A stretch of DNA of 64,000 nt. It comes from Mycobacterium spongiae (lineage in GTDB: Bacteria > Actinomycetota > Actinomycetes > Mycobacteriales > Mycobacteriaceae). The stretch is taken from positions 5,084,001-5,148,000 of the forward strand of contig NZ_CP046600.1 in assembly GCF_018278905.1 (NCBI RefSeq), given 5' to 3'. Positions 28,836 to 41,605 of the stretch are shown piece by piece. The position numbers and the translations under genes were made by a program. Under the pieces are notes generated by a model, which did no database searches, was not told the DNA's origin, and worked only from the letters and a program-made list of their open reading frames with translations. The stretch's first letter is position 1. Each line of letters opens with the position of its first letter.

Positions 28836-30254
28836 CTACTTGCCGTCACTACCCAGGGACCACTGTGGCCCGTCGGCGGTATCGGTGACCTCAATTCCAG
28901 CTTCCTTGAGGCGATCCCGAATCTGGTCGGCGAGAGCCCAATCGCGCTCCTCGCGCGCCTTTTGCCGGTTCGCCAGTTCGGCTCGAACCAATACGTCGAC
29001 TGCCGCCAAAGCCGCCGGCGTCTCGTCGCGGGACTCCCAGCGTTCGTCAAGCGGGTCACAGCCCAGGATGCCCATCATCGCCCGAATCGCGCTGGCGCTC
29101 TCCAATGCGCCTTCGTGGTCGCCGGCGTCTAGCGCCCGGTTGCCTTCCGCACGGGCGTGATGCACCTCCGCTAGCGCGATGGGGACCGACAGGTCATCGT
29201 CGAGCGCTTCGGCGAACCGCGATGTCCACCGACCGGGGAGAACGACACCTACCCTGCTGCGCACGCGATGGAGGAAATCCTCTAGTCCGACATAGGCTTT
29301 CACCGCGTCCTGCAGCGCGGTTTCGGAGAACTCCAGCATCGACCGGTAGTGCGCGCTGCCGAGGTAATAGCGTAGTTCGGCCGGCCGGACGCGCTGCAGC
29401 ATCGCCGGAATGGACAACACGTTGCCCAGCGACTTGCTCATCTTCTCCCCAGCCATGGTCACCCAGCCGTTGTGCAGCCAATAGCGGGCGAACCCATCGC
29501 CGGCGGCGCGGCTCTGCGCGATCTCATTCTCATGGTGCGGGAAGATTAAATCCATTCCACCACAATGAATATCGAACTCTGGCCCCAGGTAGCTGCGGGC
29601 CATTGCCGAACATTCCAAATGCCAGCCCGGACGTCCCCGGCCCCACGGGGTCGGCCACGATGGCTCACCAGGCTTCTCGCCTTTCCAGAGGGTGAAGTCG
29701 CGCTGATCACGCTTGCCGGCTGCCACACCCTCGCCCTGGTGCACATCGTCGATCCGGTGGCCCGATAGCTGCCCATACTCCGGGTAGCTGAGCACGTCGA
29801 AATACACATCCGAGCCGCCGGCCCGAAGATCTTGATAGGCGTGACCTGTCTGCATGAGGCGTTGGATCATCTCGACCATCTGGGTAATGTGCCCCGTGGC
29901 TCGGGGCTCTCCCGACGGGGGCAATACGCCCAGCGCGTCGTAGGCCGCGGTAAATGCGCGCTCGTGGGTGGCTGCCCACTCCCACCATGGACGGCCGGCC
30001 GCGGCAGCCTTGGCCAGAATCTTGTCTTCGATATCGGTCACGTTGCGGATGAAGGCGACGTCGAAGCCCCGCGCAAGCAGCCATCGCCGCAGGATGTCGA
30101 AGGCAACCCCACTACGGACGTGCCCGATATGCGGCTGGCCCTGCACGGTGGCCCCGCACAGGTAGATAGAAGCGTGGCCGGGCCGCAGCGGAACGAAGTC
30201 ACGCACGGCACCAGACGCCGTGTCATGGAGCCGCAAGGCCGGGCGATCGGTCAC
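28836..30254 (-). CDS. cysS: Cysteinyl-tRNA synthetase
   Basis: A 472-residue class I aminoacyl-tRNA synthetase. It has the HIGH motif in [11 protein letters not shown], the zinc-binding residues starting with Cys in YLCGATV and later LECSAMAR and HHENEIAQS, and the KMSKS motif in [14 protein letters not shown] chose the GTG at 30254 because the protein then starts [11 protein letters not shown], as in M. tuberculosis. The start is preceded by an 18-base sequence identical to that before lysS. The ispD-ispF genes lie just upstream. Confidence 0.95.
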   Translation of the reverse strand: MTDRPALRLHDTASGAVRDFVPLRPGHASIYLCGATVQGQPHIGHVRSGVAFDILRRWLLARGFDVAFIRNVTDIEDKILAKAAAAGRPWWEWAATHERAFTAAYDALGVLPPSGEPRATGHITQMVEMIQRLMQTGHAYQDLRAGGSDVYFDVLSYPEYGQLSGHRIDDVHQGEGVAAGKRDQRDFTLWKGEKPGEPSWPTPWGRGRPGWHLECSAMARSYLGPEFDIHCGGMDLIFPHHENEIAQSRAAGDGFARYWLHNGWVTMAGEKMSKSLGNVLSIPAMLQRVRPAELRYYLGSAHYRSMLEFSETALQDAVKAYVGLEDFLHRVRSRVGVVLPGRWTSRFAEALDDDLSVPIALAEVHHARAEGNRALDAGDHEGALESASAIRAMMGILGCDPLDERWESRDETPAALAAVDVLVRAELANRQKAREERDWALADQIRDRLKEAGIEVTDTADGPQWSLGSDGK

Positions 30255-30269
30255 GACGTGCCAGCTTAC
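30252..30269 (-). promoter_or_regulatory. cysS start region with 18-base sequence shared with lysS
   Basis: Read on the minus strand, TAAGCTGGCACGTCGTGA ends with the GTG start codon of cysS. TAAGCT could be a -10 element eight bases before the GTG, which would make the mRNA leaderless or nearly so. No ribosome-binding site is visible. Confidence 0.55.
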
Positions 30270-30347
30270 TGCCTGCATAAGGCTGGATTGGATTGCCCAG
30301 CCCGCGCAGGCGGCTGCTACCCGAATGCAGCGCGAATCATCGCCGTG

Positions 30348-30854
30348 CTACGACGGCCGGGCCGGGCCGCTCGGATAGGGGCGAGCCACAACCAAAGCCG
30401 TCGCAATGGCTGCCAAGCCTTCTCCGCGACCAGTCAGGCCAAGCCCATCGGTGGTAGTCGCTGACACCGATACCGGCGCGTTGAGTAGCCGCGACAGCAC
30501 CGCCTGCGCCTCGTAGCGACGCCAGTCGATCTTTGGTCGGTTTCCAATGACCTGCACCGCAGCATTGCCAACCCGATAACCGTGCTGGGTAACCAGTTCG
30601 AGGACATGACGCAACATGTCGGCACCGCTGACCCCTTGCCATCGCGGATCGTCTGTTCCAAACACACCGCCAATATCGCCTAGCCCCGCGGCCGACAGCA
30701 CGGCGTCGCACAGCGCATGGGCCGCAACGTCACCGTCGGAGTGTCCCGCGCAACCGTCGGCACTCGGAAACAACAGTCCCAGCAGCCAGCACGGCCGCCC
30801 CACTTCGATCGGATGGACATCGACACCCAGACCAACACGTGGCAGTTCGTTCAC
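30348..30854 (-). CDS. ispF: IspF, 2-C-methylerythritol cyclodiphosphate synthase
   Basis: A 168-residue enzyme of the MEP isoprenoid pathway. The metal ligands are in [10 protein letters not shown] (Asp, His) with a later His in the [16 protein letters not shown] block. IGGVFGTDD and the C-terminal [20 protein letters not shown] are family signatures. The start overlaps the ispD stop by four bases. Confidence 0.96.
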   Translation of the reverse strand: MNELPRVGLGVDVHPIEVGRPCWLLGLLFPSADGCAGHSDGDVAAHALCDAVLSAAGLGDIGGVFGTDDPRWQGVSGADMLRHVLELVTQHGYRVGNAAVQVIGNRPKIDWRRYEAQAVLSRLLNAPVSVSATTTDGLGLTGRGEGLAAIATALVVARPYPSGPARPS

Positions 30855-31540
30855 CGGCGCGCAATCGCTTGAGCCAGCAACAGATCCAGCTGGGTGGTGA
30901 TCTTGAACGCCAGAGGGTCGCCCTCGACTACGTGAACGCGGCCGCCAGCGTGCTCAACGACAGAGGCGTCATCGGTGAATTCCGCGGCCGCACCATCGGC
31001 CGGGCGCTGCTGATAAGCGCGCAACAGCAAATCCGTGGCGAAACCCTGCGGCGTTTGCACCGCCCGCAAACCGGCCCGTTCCGGCGTTTCGAGCACCATC
31101 CCGTTGGCATCCACGGCCTTGATGGTGTCAGAGAGTGGCAACGCAGGCACCACCGCGGGCTCGCCGGCGCGCAGCGCGCCGACCACACGCGCGATCAACG
31201 CTGGCGGCGTCAGAGCCCGCGCGGCGTCGTGGACGAGGACAAACTCCGGGGCACCAGAGACTGCCGTCAATGCCAAGCGCACAGACTCGGTACGGGTAGC
31301 CCCGCCCGCTACGACCGCTGCTTTATCACCGAGGATCAGTTTCGCCTCATCGGTGAGATCCGGGGGCATCGCAACGACCACAGCGTCGATGACATCGGAA
31401 TCCAGGAGACCCGCGACTGTCCATTCGACAAGGGTGCGCCCCTCAAGTGGACAAAATGCCTTGGGCACGCCGGCGGCCAGCCGTTTCCCCGAACCTGCGG
31501 CCGGGACCACCGCGACTACGGTGCCCGTTCCCCCGACCAC
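30851..31540 (-). CDS. ispD: IspD, MEP cytidylyltransferase
   Basis: A 229-residue cytidylyltransferase that acts two steps before IspF in the MEP pathway. The nucleotide-binding loop is [32 protein letters not shown] carries the conserved Asp and Arg, and QTPQGF is near residue 150. It lies 29 bp downstream of carD in the same direction. Confidence 0.96.
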   Translation of the reverse strand: MVGGTGTVVAVVPAAGSGKRLAAGVPKAFCPLEGRTLVEWTVAGLLDSDVIDAVVVAMPPDLTDEAKLILGDKAAVVAGGATRTESVRLALTAVSGAPEFVLVHDAARALTPPALIARVVGALRAGEPAVVPALPLSDTIKAVDANGMVLETPERAGLRAVQTPQGFATDLLLRAYQQRPADGAAAEFTDDASVVEHAGGRVHVVEGDPLAFKITTQLDLLLAQAIARR

Positions 31541-31569
31541 GTAGAGCCTCGGGGTATTTCAGGACGCGT

Positions 31570-32554
<985 letters not shown>

Positions 32555-33127
32555 GTGAACCGCTTCAACGCGCGCCTGCGTCTCCCGCGGCTGCCCGCAT
32601 GGCTTGCGAGCGCCCTGCTGATTGCGGTCGCACTGAGCGGTTGCGGCGCCGGACAGCTCTCGCAGACGGCCGCCCAACAGTCCGCCGTCAACGGCAACAC
32701 GCTGACGATCAGCAACATCGCGCTGCGCGACATTCGCATCCAGGCCCAGCAGTGCACCTCGGATTTCCTACAACCCGGCAAAGCCGTCGAACTGGTTCTG
32801 GTGGCGGTAAACCAGTCTCCGGACACGGCGGACCAGCTGCTAGGCGTCAGCACCGATATCGGCACGGTGACCGTGACCGGCGACGCTCGACTGCCGGCAA
32901 GCGGGATGCTGTTTGTGGGTATTCCAGACGGCCAGATGGTGGCGCCGGGGCCGCTGCCCTCCAGCACGGCAGCGAAGGCGACGATCGTCTTGACCAAGCC
33001 CATCAGCAACGGCCTGACCTACGACTTCACCTTCAATTTCGAGAAGGCCGGCCAGGCCAGCGTCGCAGTGCCGATTTCGGCCGGGGTTGACCAACCGGAA
33101 GTCCAGGCGCCGGCTGACCATTCCTAG
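32555..33127 (+). CDS. lpqE: LpqE-like lipoprotein
   Basis: A 190-residue lipoprotein with signal peptide and lipobox ALSGCGAGQ (Cys30). The mature domain looks like a small beta-sandwich (NIALRDIRIQAQ, VELVLVAVNQS, TFNFEKAGQASVAVPISAGV) like the copper-chaperone-type folds, but I see no His/Met metal cluster. Its function is unknown. The GTG start follows AGGAGGCAACC. Confidence 0.88.
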   Translation: MNRFNARLRLPRLPAWLASALLIAVALSGCGAGQLSQTAAQQSAVNGNTLTISNIALRDIRIQAQQCTSDFLQPGKAVELVLVAVNQSPDTADQLLGVSTDIGTVTVTGDARLPASGMLFVGIPDGQMVAPGPLPSSTAAKATIVLTKPISNGLTYDFTFNFEKAGQASVAVPISAGVDQPEVQAPADHS

Positions 33128-33193
33128 CTGTTCGATCGGCTGTCCGGTCGGCTGTCCGGTGGGCCTGTCACCCCCTCCCGATACCGTCACCGC

Positions 33194-35717
<2,524 letters not shown>

Positions 35718-35820
35718 TCGGACTTGTCCCCGCGGATCCCGAGCGGATCCCCAGCAGACCACCGTGCACCTAGCGACCACCGCGGCCTAACCGGGCTACC
35801 CGCCGATCAGCGCCGATCAG

Positions 35821-36654
35821 CTAGCCCACGGGGGCATGCGCGGCCGCGGGCGGCGCCTCAGGCGGCGGCGCAGCGGCCGGACCTGGGGCAGGCACCGGCC
35901 CGGGTGGCGGTGGCGGTTGATTCAGGATGAACGGAACCGGACGCGAGCGCAGATTGCCCAGTTGCACGACGAGGTTGTAAGTGCCTGGACCGATCGCCGG
36001 CCGCGGCAATGGACAGCGCGGCGCGGACCCCATCCCGGTCCAGGTCACGGCGGTGGTCACCTGCTCACCCGGCGTGAATGTCTTGATCAATGTCTCGTTG
36101 GAGGGCGCACAGTCCAGGTTGGACCACAGCCGCTTGTTGTCTAGCGAGTAGACGTAGGCGGCGAGCACCGCAGCACCGACGTCACGTTTGCACGCCACCA
36201 GGCCGATGTTGGTGACCACCATGGTGAACTTCGGCTGGTCACCGATGTAGTACTGGGGTGAATTGGTCAGCCCCTTGACGGCCAAGGTCGAATCAGGGCA
36301 GTCATCCCCCTCCTTGAGAACCGGCGGCGGTTGCACCGCAGCTGTGGGGGTGGGGGTTTCGGGGTTTTGCCCCTGCGGCGGTGCGGCCGGAACTTCGCCT
36401 TCGGTTTGCCCAGCCGGCTGCGGCGCAGCAGACGCTGGCGAGTCCGGATTGCCTTGCGCTGAGCCCGGTTTCTCCGCGGCCGCCGGTTTCGCGCCGGAGC
36501 TGTGGCCGACGAACGCCACTACCGCAGCTACCGCGAGCCCGATGACGATGACCGCGATGCCCAGGGCCAGGCCCCTGCGGCGCCAGTAAATCTCAGTGGG
36601 AAGCGGGCCACGCGGTTCCAGATCCAGCACATTCACACCGTAGGCCCAGGTCAC
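35821..36654 (-). CDS. Membrane-anchored protein of unknown function (Rv3587c-like)
   Basis: A 277-residue protein. A short cytoplasmic segment is followed by one membrane helix near residues 28-50 (GLALGIAVIVIGLAVAAVVA), a Pro/Ala/Gln-rich linker (55-110), an extracytoplasmic domain starting CPDSTLAVKGL, and a Pro/Ala-rich tail. Three cysteines in the outer domain may form disulfides. I recognise no enzymatic motif. Confidence 0.87.
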   Translation of the reverse strand: MTWAYGVNVLDLEPRGPLPTEIYWRRRGLALGIAVIVIGLAVAAVVAFVGHSSGAKPAAAEKPGSAQGNPDSPASAAPQPAGQTEGEVPAAPPQGQNPETPTPTAAVQPPPVLKEGDDCPDSTLAVKGLTNSPQYYIGDQPKFTMVVTNIGLVACKRDVGAAVLAAYVYSLDNKRLWSNLDCAPSNETLIKTFTPGEQVTTAVTWTGMGSAPRCPLPRPAIGPGTYNLVVQLGNLRSRPVPFILNQPPPPPGPVPAPGPAAAPPPEAPPAAAHAPVG

Positions 36655-36725
36655 GCCGACTTGACTGACCCGCCTCGGCGTGTCGCCAGGTTAGCTGGCC
36701 AACCGCTGTGTTAGGGCCTCGGAGA

Positions 36726-37358
36726 TCAGACCCGCTCGGCTAGTTCGCCGATGTCACCAATGTGGTCGCGCAACACCGCTTGCCCGTCGGCAAGTTGATA
36801 GGTGACCCCGACGATCGCCAGCTTACCGGCTGCGACCCGCTCCGAGATCGCCGTCGATCGCGACATGAGCTGCTCGACCGTCTCGTGGATGTGGCGTTGT
36901 TCGAACTCGTCGACTCGCGTCAGGCCGTCGCGCCTGCCCATCAATATGGACGGCGCCACCCGTTCCACCACGTCGCGAATGTAGCCCTCTGGCAAAGCTC
37001 CGCTGTCGAGCGCCGTCACTGCGGCCTTCACCGCACCGCAACTGTCATGGCCGAGGACGACCACGAGCTGGACATTGAGGACCGCCACCGCGAATTCGAT
37101 AGAACCCAGCACCGCCGAGTCGATGACATGCCCGGCCGTGCGGATCACAAAAGTGTCGCCGAGGCCCTGGTCGAAAATGATCTCTGCGGCCACCCGGCTG
37201 TCAGAACAGCCGAAGATCGCCGCCGTGGGCTTCTGCCCAGCGGCAAGGCTCGCGCGATGCTCGACGCTCTGGCTCGGATGCTCGGGCTTGCCGGCAACGA
37301 ATCGCTCGTTACCCTCGTACAGTGCTTTCCATGCGGTCGCCGGAGTGGGGATAGCCAT
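36726..37358 (-). CDS. canB: Beta-carbonic anhydrase CanB
   Basis: A 210-residue beta-carbonic anhydrase equivalent to Rv3588c. The zinc ligands Cys51, His104 and Cys107 (FGCSDSRVAAE and GHDSCGAV) and the catalytic dyad Asp53-Arg55 are all present, so it should be active. The ATG at 37358 gives MAIPTPATAWKALYEGNERF, which matches the M. tuberculosis start. This ATG and the mutY ATG on the other strand lie in the same CATG. The enzyme is 5 kb from the dab operon and is the only complete beta-CA in the window. Confidence 0.96.
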   Translation of the reverse strand: MAIPTPATAWKALYEGNERFVAGKPEHPSQSVEHRASLAAGQKPTAAIFGCSDSRVAAEIIFDQGLGDTFVIRTAGHVIDSAVLGSIEFAVAVLNVQLVVVLGHDSCGAVKAAVTALDSGALPEGYIRDVVERVAPSILMGRRDGLTRVDEFEQRHIHETVEQLMSRSTAISERVAAGKLAIVGVTYQLADGQAVLRDHIGDIGELAERV

Positions 37359-38268
37359 GCCACGCATTCTGCCGCACCGCACTACGCCCGCGACACAGGT
37401 CCCGGCAGACGAGCTTGTTAACTGGTACCAACAATTCCGCCGCGACCTGCCCTGGCGCGAACCCGGCGTCAGCGCATGGCAGATTCTGGTCAGCGAATTC
37501 ATGCTGCAGCAAACGCCGGTGTCGCGGGTGCTGCCCATCTGGACTGATTGGGTGCAACGTTGGCCAACCGCGTCGGCCACAGCCGCGGCGACGGCCGCCG
37601 ACGTGCTGCGCGCCTGGGGAAAGCTGGGCTACCCGCGGCGGGCCAAGCGCCTGCACGAATGCGCGACGGTCATCGCGCGTGATTTCGGCGACGTGGTCCC
37701 CGACGACGTCGAGACCTTGCTAGCCCTGCCGGGCGTCGGTAGCTACACCGCCCGAGCGGTGGCGTGCTTCGCCTACCGCAAACGGGTGCCGGTGGTGGAC
37801 ACCAACGTGCGCCGCGTAGTCACCCGTGCGGTGCACGGCCGCGCCGACGCCGCTGCGCCCTCGCCGGCCCGCGACCACGCCGACGTCTCCGCCCTCTTGC
37901 CGGACGACGATGCCGCGCCGCTATTTTCGGTGGCGCTGATGGAATTGGGGGCAACGGTGTGTACCGCGAGGGCACCGCGCTGCGGTTTGTGCCCGCTGGC
38001 CAGGTGCGCATGGCGACAACGTGGCTATCCCCCCGCGGACGCTCCGCCGCGGCGAGCGCAGACTTACGCCGGAACCGACCGGCAAGTCCGCGGACGACTG
38101 CTGGACGTGTTGCGGGCCAGCGACTCTCCAGTTACCCGCGCTGAGCTTGACGTGGCCTGGCAGACGGATGGCGCCCAATGTGATCGGGCGCTGAACTCGC
38201 TGCTCGCTGACGGCCTGGTGACCCGGACGCTTGGTGGCCGGTTCTGCCTGGCGGGCGAGGAGTCGTGA
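37357..38268 (+). CDS. mutY: MutY adenine DNA glycosylase
   Basis: A 303-residue glycosylase that removes A opposite 8-oxoG. It has the helix-hairpin-helix and catalytic Asp in LPGVGSYTARAVACFAYRKR and VDTNVRRV, the conserved Glu in FMLQQTPVSR, and the [4Fe-4S] cluster cysteines spaced C-x6-C-x2-C-x5-C (CTARAPRCGLCPLARC). GGGG lies eight bases before the ATG. It starts divergently inside the canB start codon. Confidence 0.95.
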   Translation: MPRILPHRTTPATQVPADELVNWYQQFRRDLPWREPGVSAWQILVSEFMLQQTPVSRVLPIWTDWVQRWPTASATAAATAADVLRAWGKLGYPRRAKRLHECATVIARDFGDVVPDDVETLLALPGVGSYTARAVACFAYRKRVPVVDTNVRRVVTRAVHGRADAAAPSPARDHADVSALLPDDDAAPLFSVALMELGATVCTARAPRCGLCPLARCAWRQRGYPPADAPPRRAQTYAGTDRQVRGRLLDVLRASDSPVTRAELDVAWQTDGAQCDRALNSLLADGLVTRTLGGRFCLAGEES

Positions 38269-38288
38269 CCGCGCACGGTCACTGGGGC

Positions 38289-38735
38289 CTATTCCTCGCC
38301 GAAGCGGATAAACACAGCCAGAGCAATAATCACCACAGCGGTTGCGGCCCCGTAGTACAAGGTGTCCAGCGCGTTGGTCAGCAACATGCGCTCGACGAAC
38401 TTGATCACGATGACGACGACAAGCACCTGGATAATCGGCCGTTTCAAATCGCCGAGGTTGCGCACTGTCAACCAGTCGGGCAGGTGAAGATCCGCGACGA
38501 ATAGTTCGAAGAGGCCTAAGGCCACAATGAGTTGCACCGTCGCCACCAAGAACAGGTCAACAACTTCGAGCAAGCTGACGATCGCAGAATCCTGCCGCCA
38601 GCCCCCACGAGCGAGCACCACGATGAGATCCACCGCTCGCCCCGAAGCCCAGATCAAGGTGACGACAGTCGTCAGCGACAAACCGCACACGGCGATAACA
38701 GTGAAGAACCGGAGGCGTTCAAAAGCCGATCGCAC
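38289..38735 (-). CDS. YqhA/UPF0114-family membrane protein
   Basis: A 148-residue protein with about four membrane segments. LLEVVDLFLVATVQLIVALG followed by LFELFVADL is the hallmark of the UPF0114 (YqhA) family. Its function is unknown. It is convergent with mutY and divergent from the GAF-LuxR gene, and marks the left edge of the block not seen at this site in M. tuberculosis. Confidence 0.85.
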   Translation of the reverse strand: MRSAFERLRFFTVIAVCGLSLTTVVTLIWASGRAVDLIVVLARGGWRQDSAIVSLLEVVDLFLVATVQLIVALGLFELFVADLHLPDWLTVRNLGDLKRPIIQVLVVVIVIKFVERMLLTNALDTLYYGAATAVVIIALAVFIRFGEE

Positions 38736-38838
38736 GGTCTGTCATTGTGCACTGGCGCCCGGCCGGAGAGCCAGCGGGTGAGAACTTCGGCCCACGAAGC
38801 GCACCCAACCGGCACGTAGTCCCCAGGATGGCGGGTTC

Positions 38839-38856
38839 GTCCCCCTTTTGGGGGAC
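38839..38856. promoter_or_regulatory. Palindrome upstream of the GAF-LuxR gene
   Basis: GTCCCCCTTTTGGGGGAC has perfect 7-bp arms (GTCCCCC/GGGGGAC) separated by TTTT. It lies 59-76 bp before the chosen luxR ATG and about 100 bp before the divergent membrane protein gene. Confidence 0.65.
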
Positions 38857-38914
38857 ACACTTGCCGCCACAAGTGGGCGGGCGGAGACTGGGCTGGGAGG
38901 TGGTGGCGGGTCAG

Positions 38915-40132
38915 ATGCCAGTCCAATTGGCGGTCGCGCGCCGAGCGCATGAGGCCTCGGAAGTCGATGACCTCGGACGACGGGCGCACGAGACGGCTGC
39001 GCGGCTGTCTCGTGCGTTGACTGCTGCTAGGGACCTGGTCGACGTGCCCGCATGGGCTCCGTCGATGCCCGGTCGGCTGCTGGCCGAGGTTGGCGAGTAC
39101 ACCGACGTCGTAATCGATCGGTTGCTCGGCAAGATGCGGTCAAACCAGGCCGCAAGCTCGGAGCTGATCGCCATGTGCGAGTTGGTCGTCGAGCTACAAC
39201 GATGTCGCAGCGAACAGCAACTCATCATGGCCGACGAACGCATCCGCATCCTTACCGCGGCTCAACGTAGCGACTCAATGCTCGGCTCCCAGCTCGATGT
39301 GGACGCCGTCCTCGAGCGCGCCGCTGCTGTTGCCTGCCGGGTATGTGGGCTTGATCGGTCGATGATCTTCCGGATGGGCAACGGATACTTGCATGCGGCG
39401 TCGACGTACTTCACCGACCATGACGAGTGGGCCGCGCAGTGCCACGCGCACGCCGAGGTGCATCCGGTCGATCTCAGCGCCCGACCGTTGGAGGCGGAGA
39501 TGGTTCGACGCCGCTTGCCGGCGTTGATGACCGATACCTTGCACGACCCGCAAGCCTTCAAACCGATCGTGCACCGGATCCGCACCTCGAGCTACGTCGC
39601 GATTCCGGTGCTCGTCAACGGCAAGGTCACCGTGACCCTGCACCTTGACGCGTACTTTCGGGGTCGCGAGGTTGATGCTGGCGACCGTGACACCGCGGCG
39701 GTCTTCGCCAGCTCACTGGGCCGAGCACTTGAGCGTGCGTTCACCGCCGAGCAACTGCGATCGCAGCGCGCCGCCCTGTCGGAGCTCATCCGCGACACCA
39801 ACCGTGACCTGGCGATGCTGGCGGGCGAGTCCACCGTTCTCACCGACGCGTCCCCAACGGCGTGCGCAACTACCACGGAGCCACACCGCTGGGTCGGAAC
39901 ACCTGCCACCTCCGTACGCCAGATTGGCCACCAGGCCCTGGCCAGCCTGACGCGCCGGGAGATGGAAGTTCTGGAACTCATGACGACGGGGGCCACCAAC
40001 GTCGAGATCGCGCAACGGTTTTTCGTCGCCGAGGGCACCGTCAAGACCCACGTCAAGCGAATTCTGCGCAAGCTCAATGTGGGTAATCGGGGTCAGGCAG
40101 TTGCCATGTACCACCGCTGCACGTCGCGGTGA
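38915..40132 (+). CDS. GAF-domain LuxR-family transcriptional regulator
   Basis: A 405-residue regulator. The middle is a GAF-type sensor (LDVDAVLERAAAVACRVCGL to about residue 300), with a preceding helical part. The C-terminal LuxR/NarL HTH is TRREMEVLELMTTGATNVEI followed by AEGTVKTHVKRILRKL. I place the start at the ATG at 38915 (MPVQLAVARRAHEASE) so that the upstream palindrome stays non-coding; an in-frame GTG at 38903 is an alternative, and a longer ORF from 38747 is unlikely. It probably controls the flavoprotein pair downstream, whose promoter carries a similar palindrome. The ligand is unknown. Confidence 0.88.
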   Translation: MPVQLAVARRAHEASEVDDLGRRAHETAARLSRALTAARDLVDVPAWAPSMPGRLLAEVGEYTDVVIDRLLGKMRSNQAASSELIAMCELVVELQRCRSEQQLIMADERIRILTAAQRSDSMLGSQLDVDAVLERAAAVACRVCGLDRSMIFRMGNGYLHAASTYFTDHDEWAAQCHAHAEVHPVDLSARPLEAEMVRRRLPALMTDTLHDPQAFKPIVHRIRTSSYVAIPVLVNGKVTVTLHLDAYFRGREVDAGDRDTAAVFASSLGRALERAFTAEQLRSQRAALSELIRDTNRDLAMLAGESTVLTDASPTACATTTEPHRWVGTPATSVRQIGHQALASLTRREMEVLELMTTGATNVEIAQRFFVAEGTVKTHVKRILRKLNVGNRGQAVAMYHRCTSR

Positions 40133-40146
40133 TCGTTGATGTCAGG

Positions 40147-40164
40147 TATCCCTAAAGAGGGATA
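40147..40164. promoter_or_regulatory. Palindrome upstream of the flavoprotein gene
   Basis: TATCCCTAAAGAGGGATA has perfect 7-bp arms around a 4-base centre, 130-147 bp before the flavoprotein ATG. It shares the C-rich/4-base/G-rich layout with the palindrome before luxR and resembles the head-to-head heptamers bound by NarL-type HTH domains. Confidence 0.65.
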
Positions 40165-40293
40165 GCCGTCTCCCTTCGGATTGATCTTCGCCGAACTCCG
40201 TTGCCATCCACTGGCGTGGTGCCAACTATCGAGTTCAACCGCCCGCAGCGTCAAAAGCGCTCTTATGCATCATCTTTTCCGAAGGAGCACACA

Positions 40294-41580
40294 ATGTCTG
40301 TCGTTGTCGATGAAGCTGATGTAAGAACCCGCAGCCGCAACGAGAACGTCGATCACTACATCAAGCGATATGTCTCGGGCTCGGGACACAGCGCCTACGA
40401 CTGCGCTGTGATCGCGGGAAATGGCATCGGAGCCCAGGTTTTCGCCGCGCAGTTGGCCAAACACCCTCGGTTTGAAGGCCGGGTGACGATGGTGGCACCG
40501 CCGAACAACGAGTCACGGCGGTTGATCAACGGGGTGAGCCTGCGCGGCCTGGCGGCCGACTTCATCGCCTCGGCGCTGGGCACCGATCATGCGGGCTTAT
40601 TGGCGCAGATCGCGGCTCCGGGTCCAGCGCCGGTGGCTCACCGGCAGACGGCGGCGATGGCGGTTCCCGACGGCCACCATTGGCGGTTCACTCGCACCGG
40701 CGCGTGGCAAGGTGGTCGCCGCGGCCGCGCCGAACCGATTGTCTACGGCATCCGCAATACCCGCCTGGTGGGCGGTATCTCGGAGCTGCTGGCCAATCGT
40801 GCCGTCACTGTCATCAACGAAAAGGTGGCGTCGCGGGCGCAACTGCGGAGTTTCGCTCTCGGGCGTAATCCGTTGCTGGTCAACGCCACCACGCAACCGA
40901 CCCTGCTGGGCGGCGAATCCGCCCCGCCTAGACGCATGGTGCTGGCCGTGCAAGTTCCGCTGATCACGACCGCGTCCGGGCCCAGCGCACCGGCCCAGCA
41001 CGATACGGCCATTGCGCCCCTGATCCGACGCGACGGAACGATCGACGTCGGCTACTACACACCGTTCAGCGATCCAGAGTCCCCGCGCTCGACCTGGTAC
41101 GGCATCATCGCGCGGGTCGTCAACAGCGACTCCGGCTTCGACAAGCAGCGCGAACTAGACACGATGACCGACGAGCTCTACGGGCTCGCCGCGGCAATGG
41201 GAATGACCCCCGACGACCCCGAGGAAACATTGGGGCGTTGCTGTGTTCCGGCCGCGCCGTGGGAAAAGACGGCACCGTCGCAACCGGGCACCCTTGACCT
41301 CAAACGGATGTACTCGGGAGGGGCGCCGTGCTTCTACGCCGACGGCATGGTCTCGGCGGCTATTGGCGGTGTCCTCGGCGCCGAAGCCGTTGCCAGGGGC
41401 GACGATCCGGATCGCGCAATTCGACGTGCACTTCGCCGCTGGCGACGACACAACTTTCTGTGGTGGATCGAAACCAACCATATCGCCACGGTCGCCGACT
41501 ACCTCCTGCGGATCAGCGTCCCCATCGCGATGGCATACCCACACTCGGCCGGCATCCGAATGTGGCGGTCGGCCGCATAG
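40294..41580 (+). CDS. FAD-dependent oxidoreductase, possibly monooxygenase component
   Basis: A 428-residue flavoprotein of no family I can name. The dinucleotide-binding fold is near residue 45 (YDCAVIAGNGIGAQVFAAQL), and the C-terminal FAD-contact segment is CFYADGMVSAAIGGVLGAEA near 365. No membrane segments are apparent. The ATG at 40294 has GAAGGAG eight bases upstream; a TTG at 40201 is less likely. The next gene is a flavin reductase in the same direction, suggesting a two-component flavin monooxygenase or halogenase. The substrate is unknown. Confidence 0.75.
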   Translation: MSVVVDEADVRTRSRNENVDHYIKRYVSGSGHSAYDCAVIAGNGIGAQVFAAQLAKHPRFEGRVTMVAPPNNESRRLINGVSLRGLAADFIASALGTDHAGLLAQIAAPGPAPVAHRQTAAMAVPDGHHWRFTRTGAWQGGRRGRAEPIVYGIRNTRLVGGISELLANRAVTVINEKVASRAQLRSFALGRNPLLVNATTQPTLLGGESAPPRRMVLAVQVPLITTASGPSAPAQHDTAIAPLIRRDGTIDVGYYTPFSDPESPRSTWYGIIARVVNSDSGFDKQRELDTMTDELYGLAAAMGMTPDDPEETLGRCCVPAAPWEKTAPSQPGTLDLKRMYSGGAPCFYADGMVSAAIGGVLGAEAVARGDDPDRAIRRALRRWRRHNFLWWIETNHIATVADYLLRISVPIAMAYPHSAGIRMWRSAA

Positions 41581-41605
41581 ACGCGGACTCACAACGGAGT
41601 CTTCC

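Noticed and set aside
38747..38914. N-terminal extension of the GAF-LuxR protein
   Set aside because: It would translate the palindromic operator region and begins 12 bp from the divergent gene; the ATG at 38915 is better placed.
40201..40293. N-terminal extension of the flavoprotein from a TTG
   Set aside because: The extension is unrelated in character, and the ATG at 40294 has a strong ribosome-binding site.
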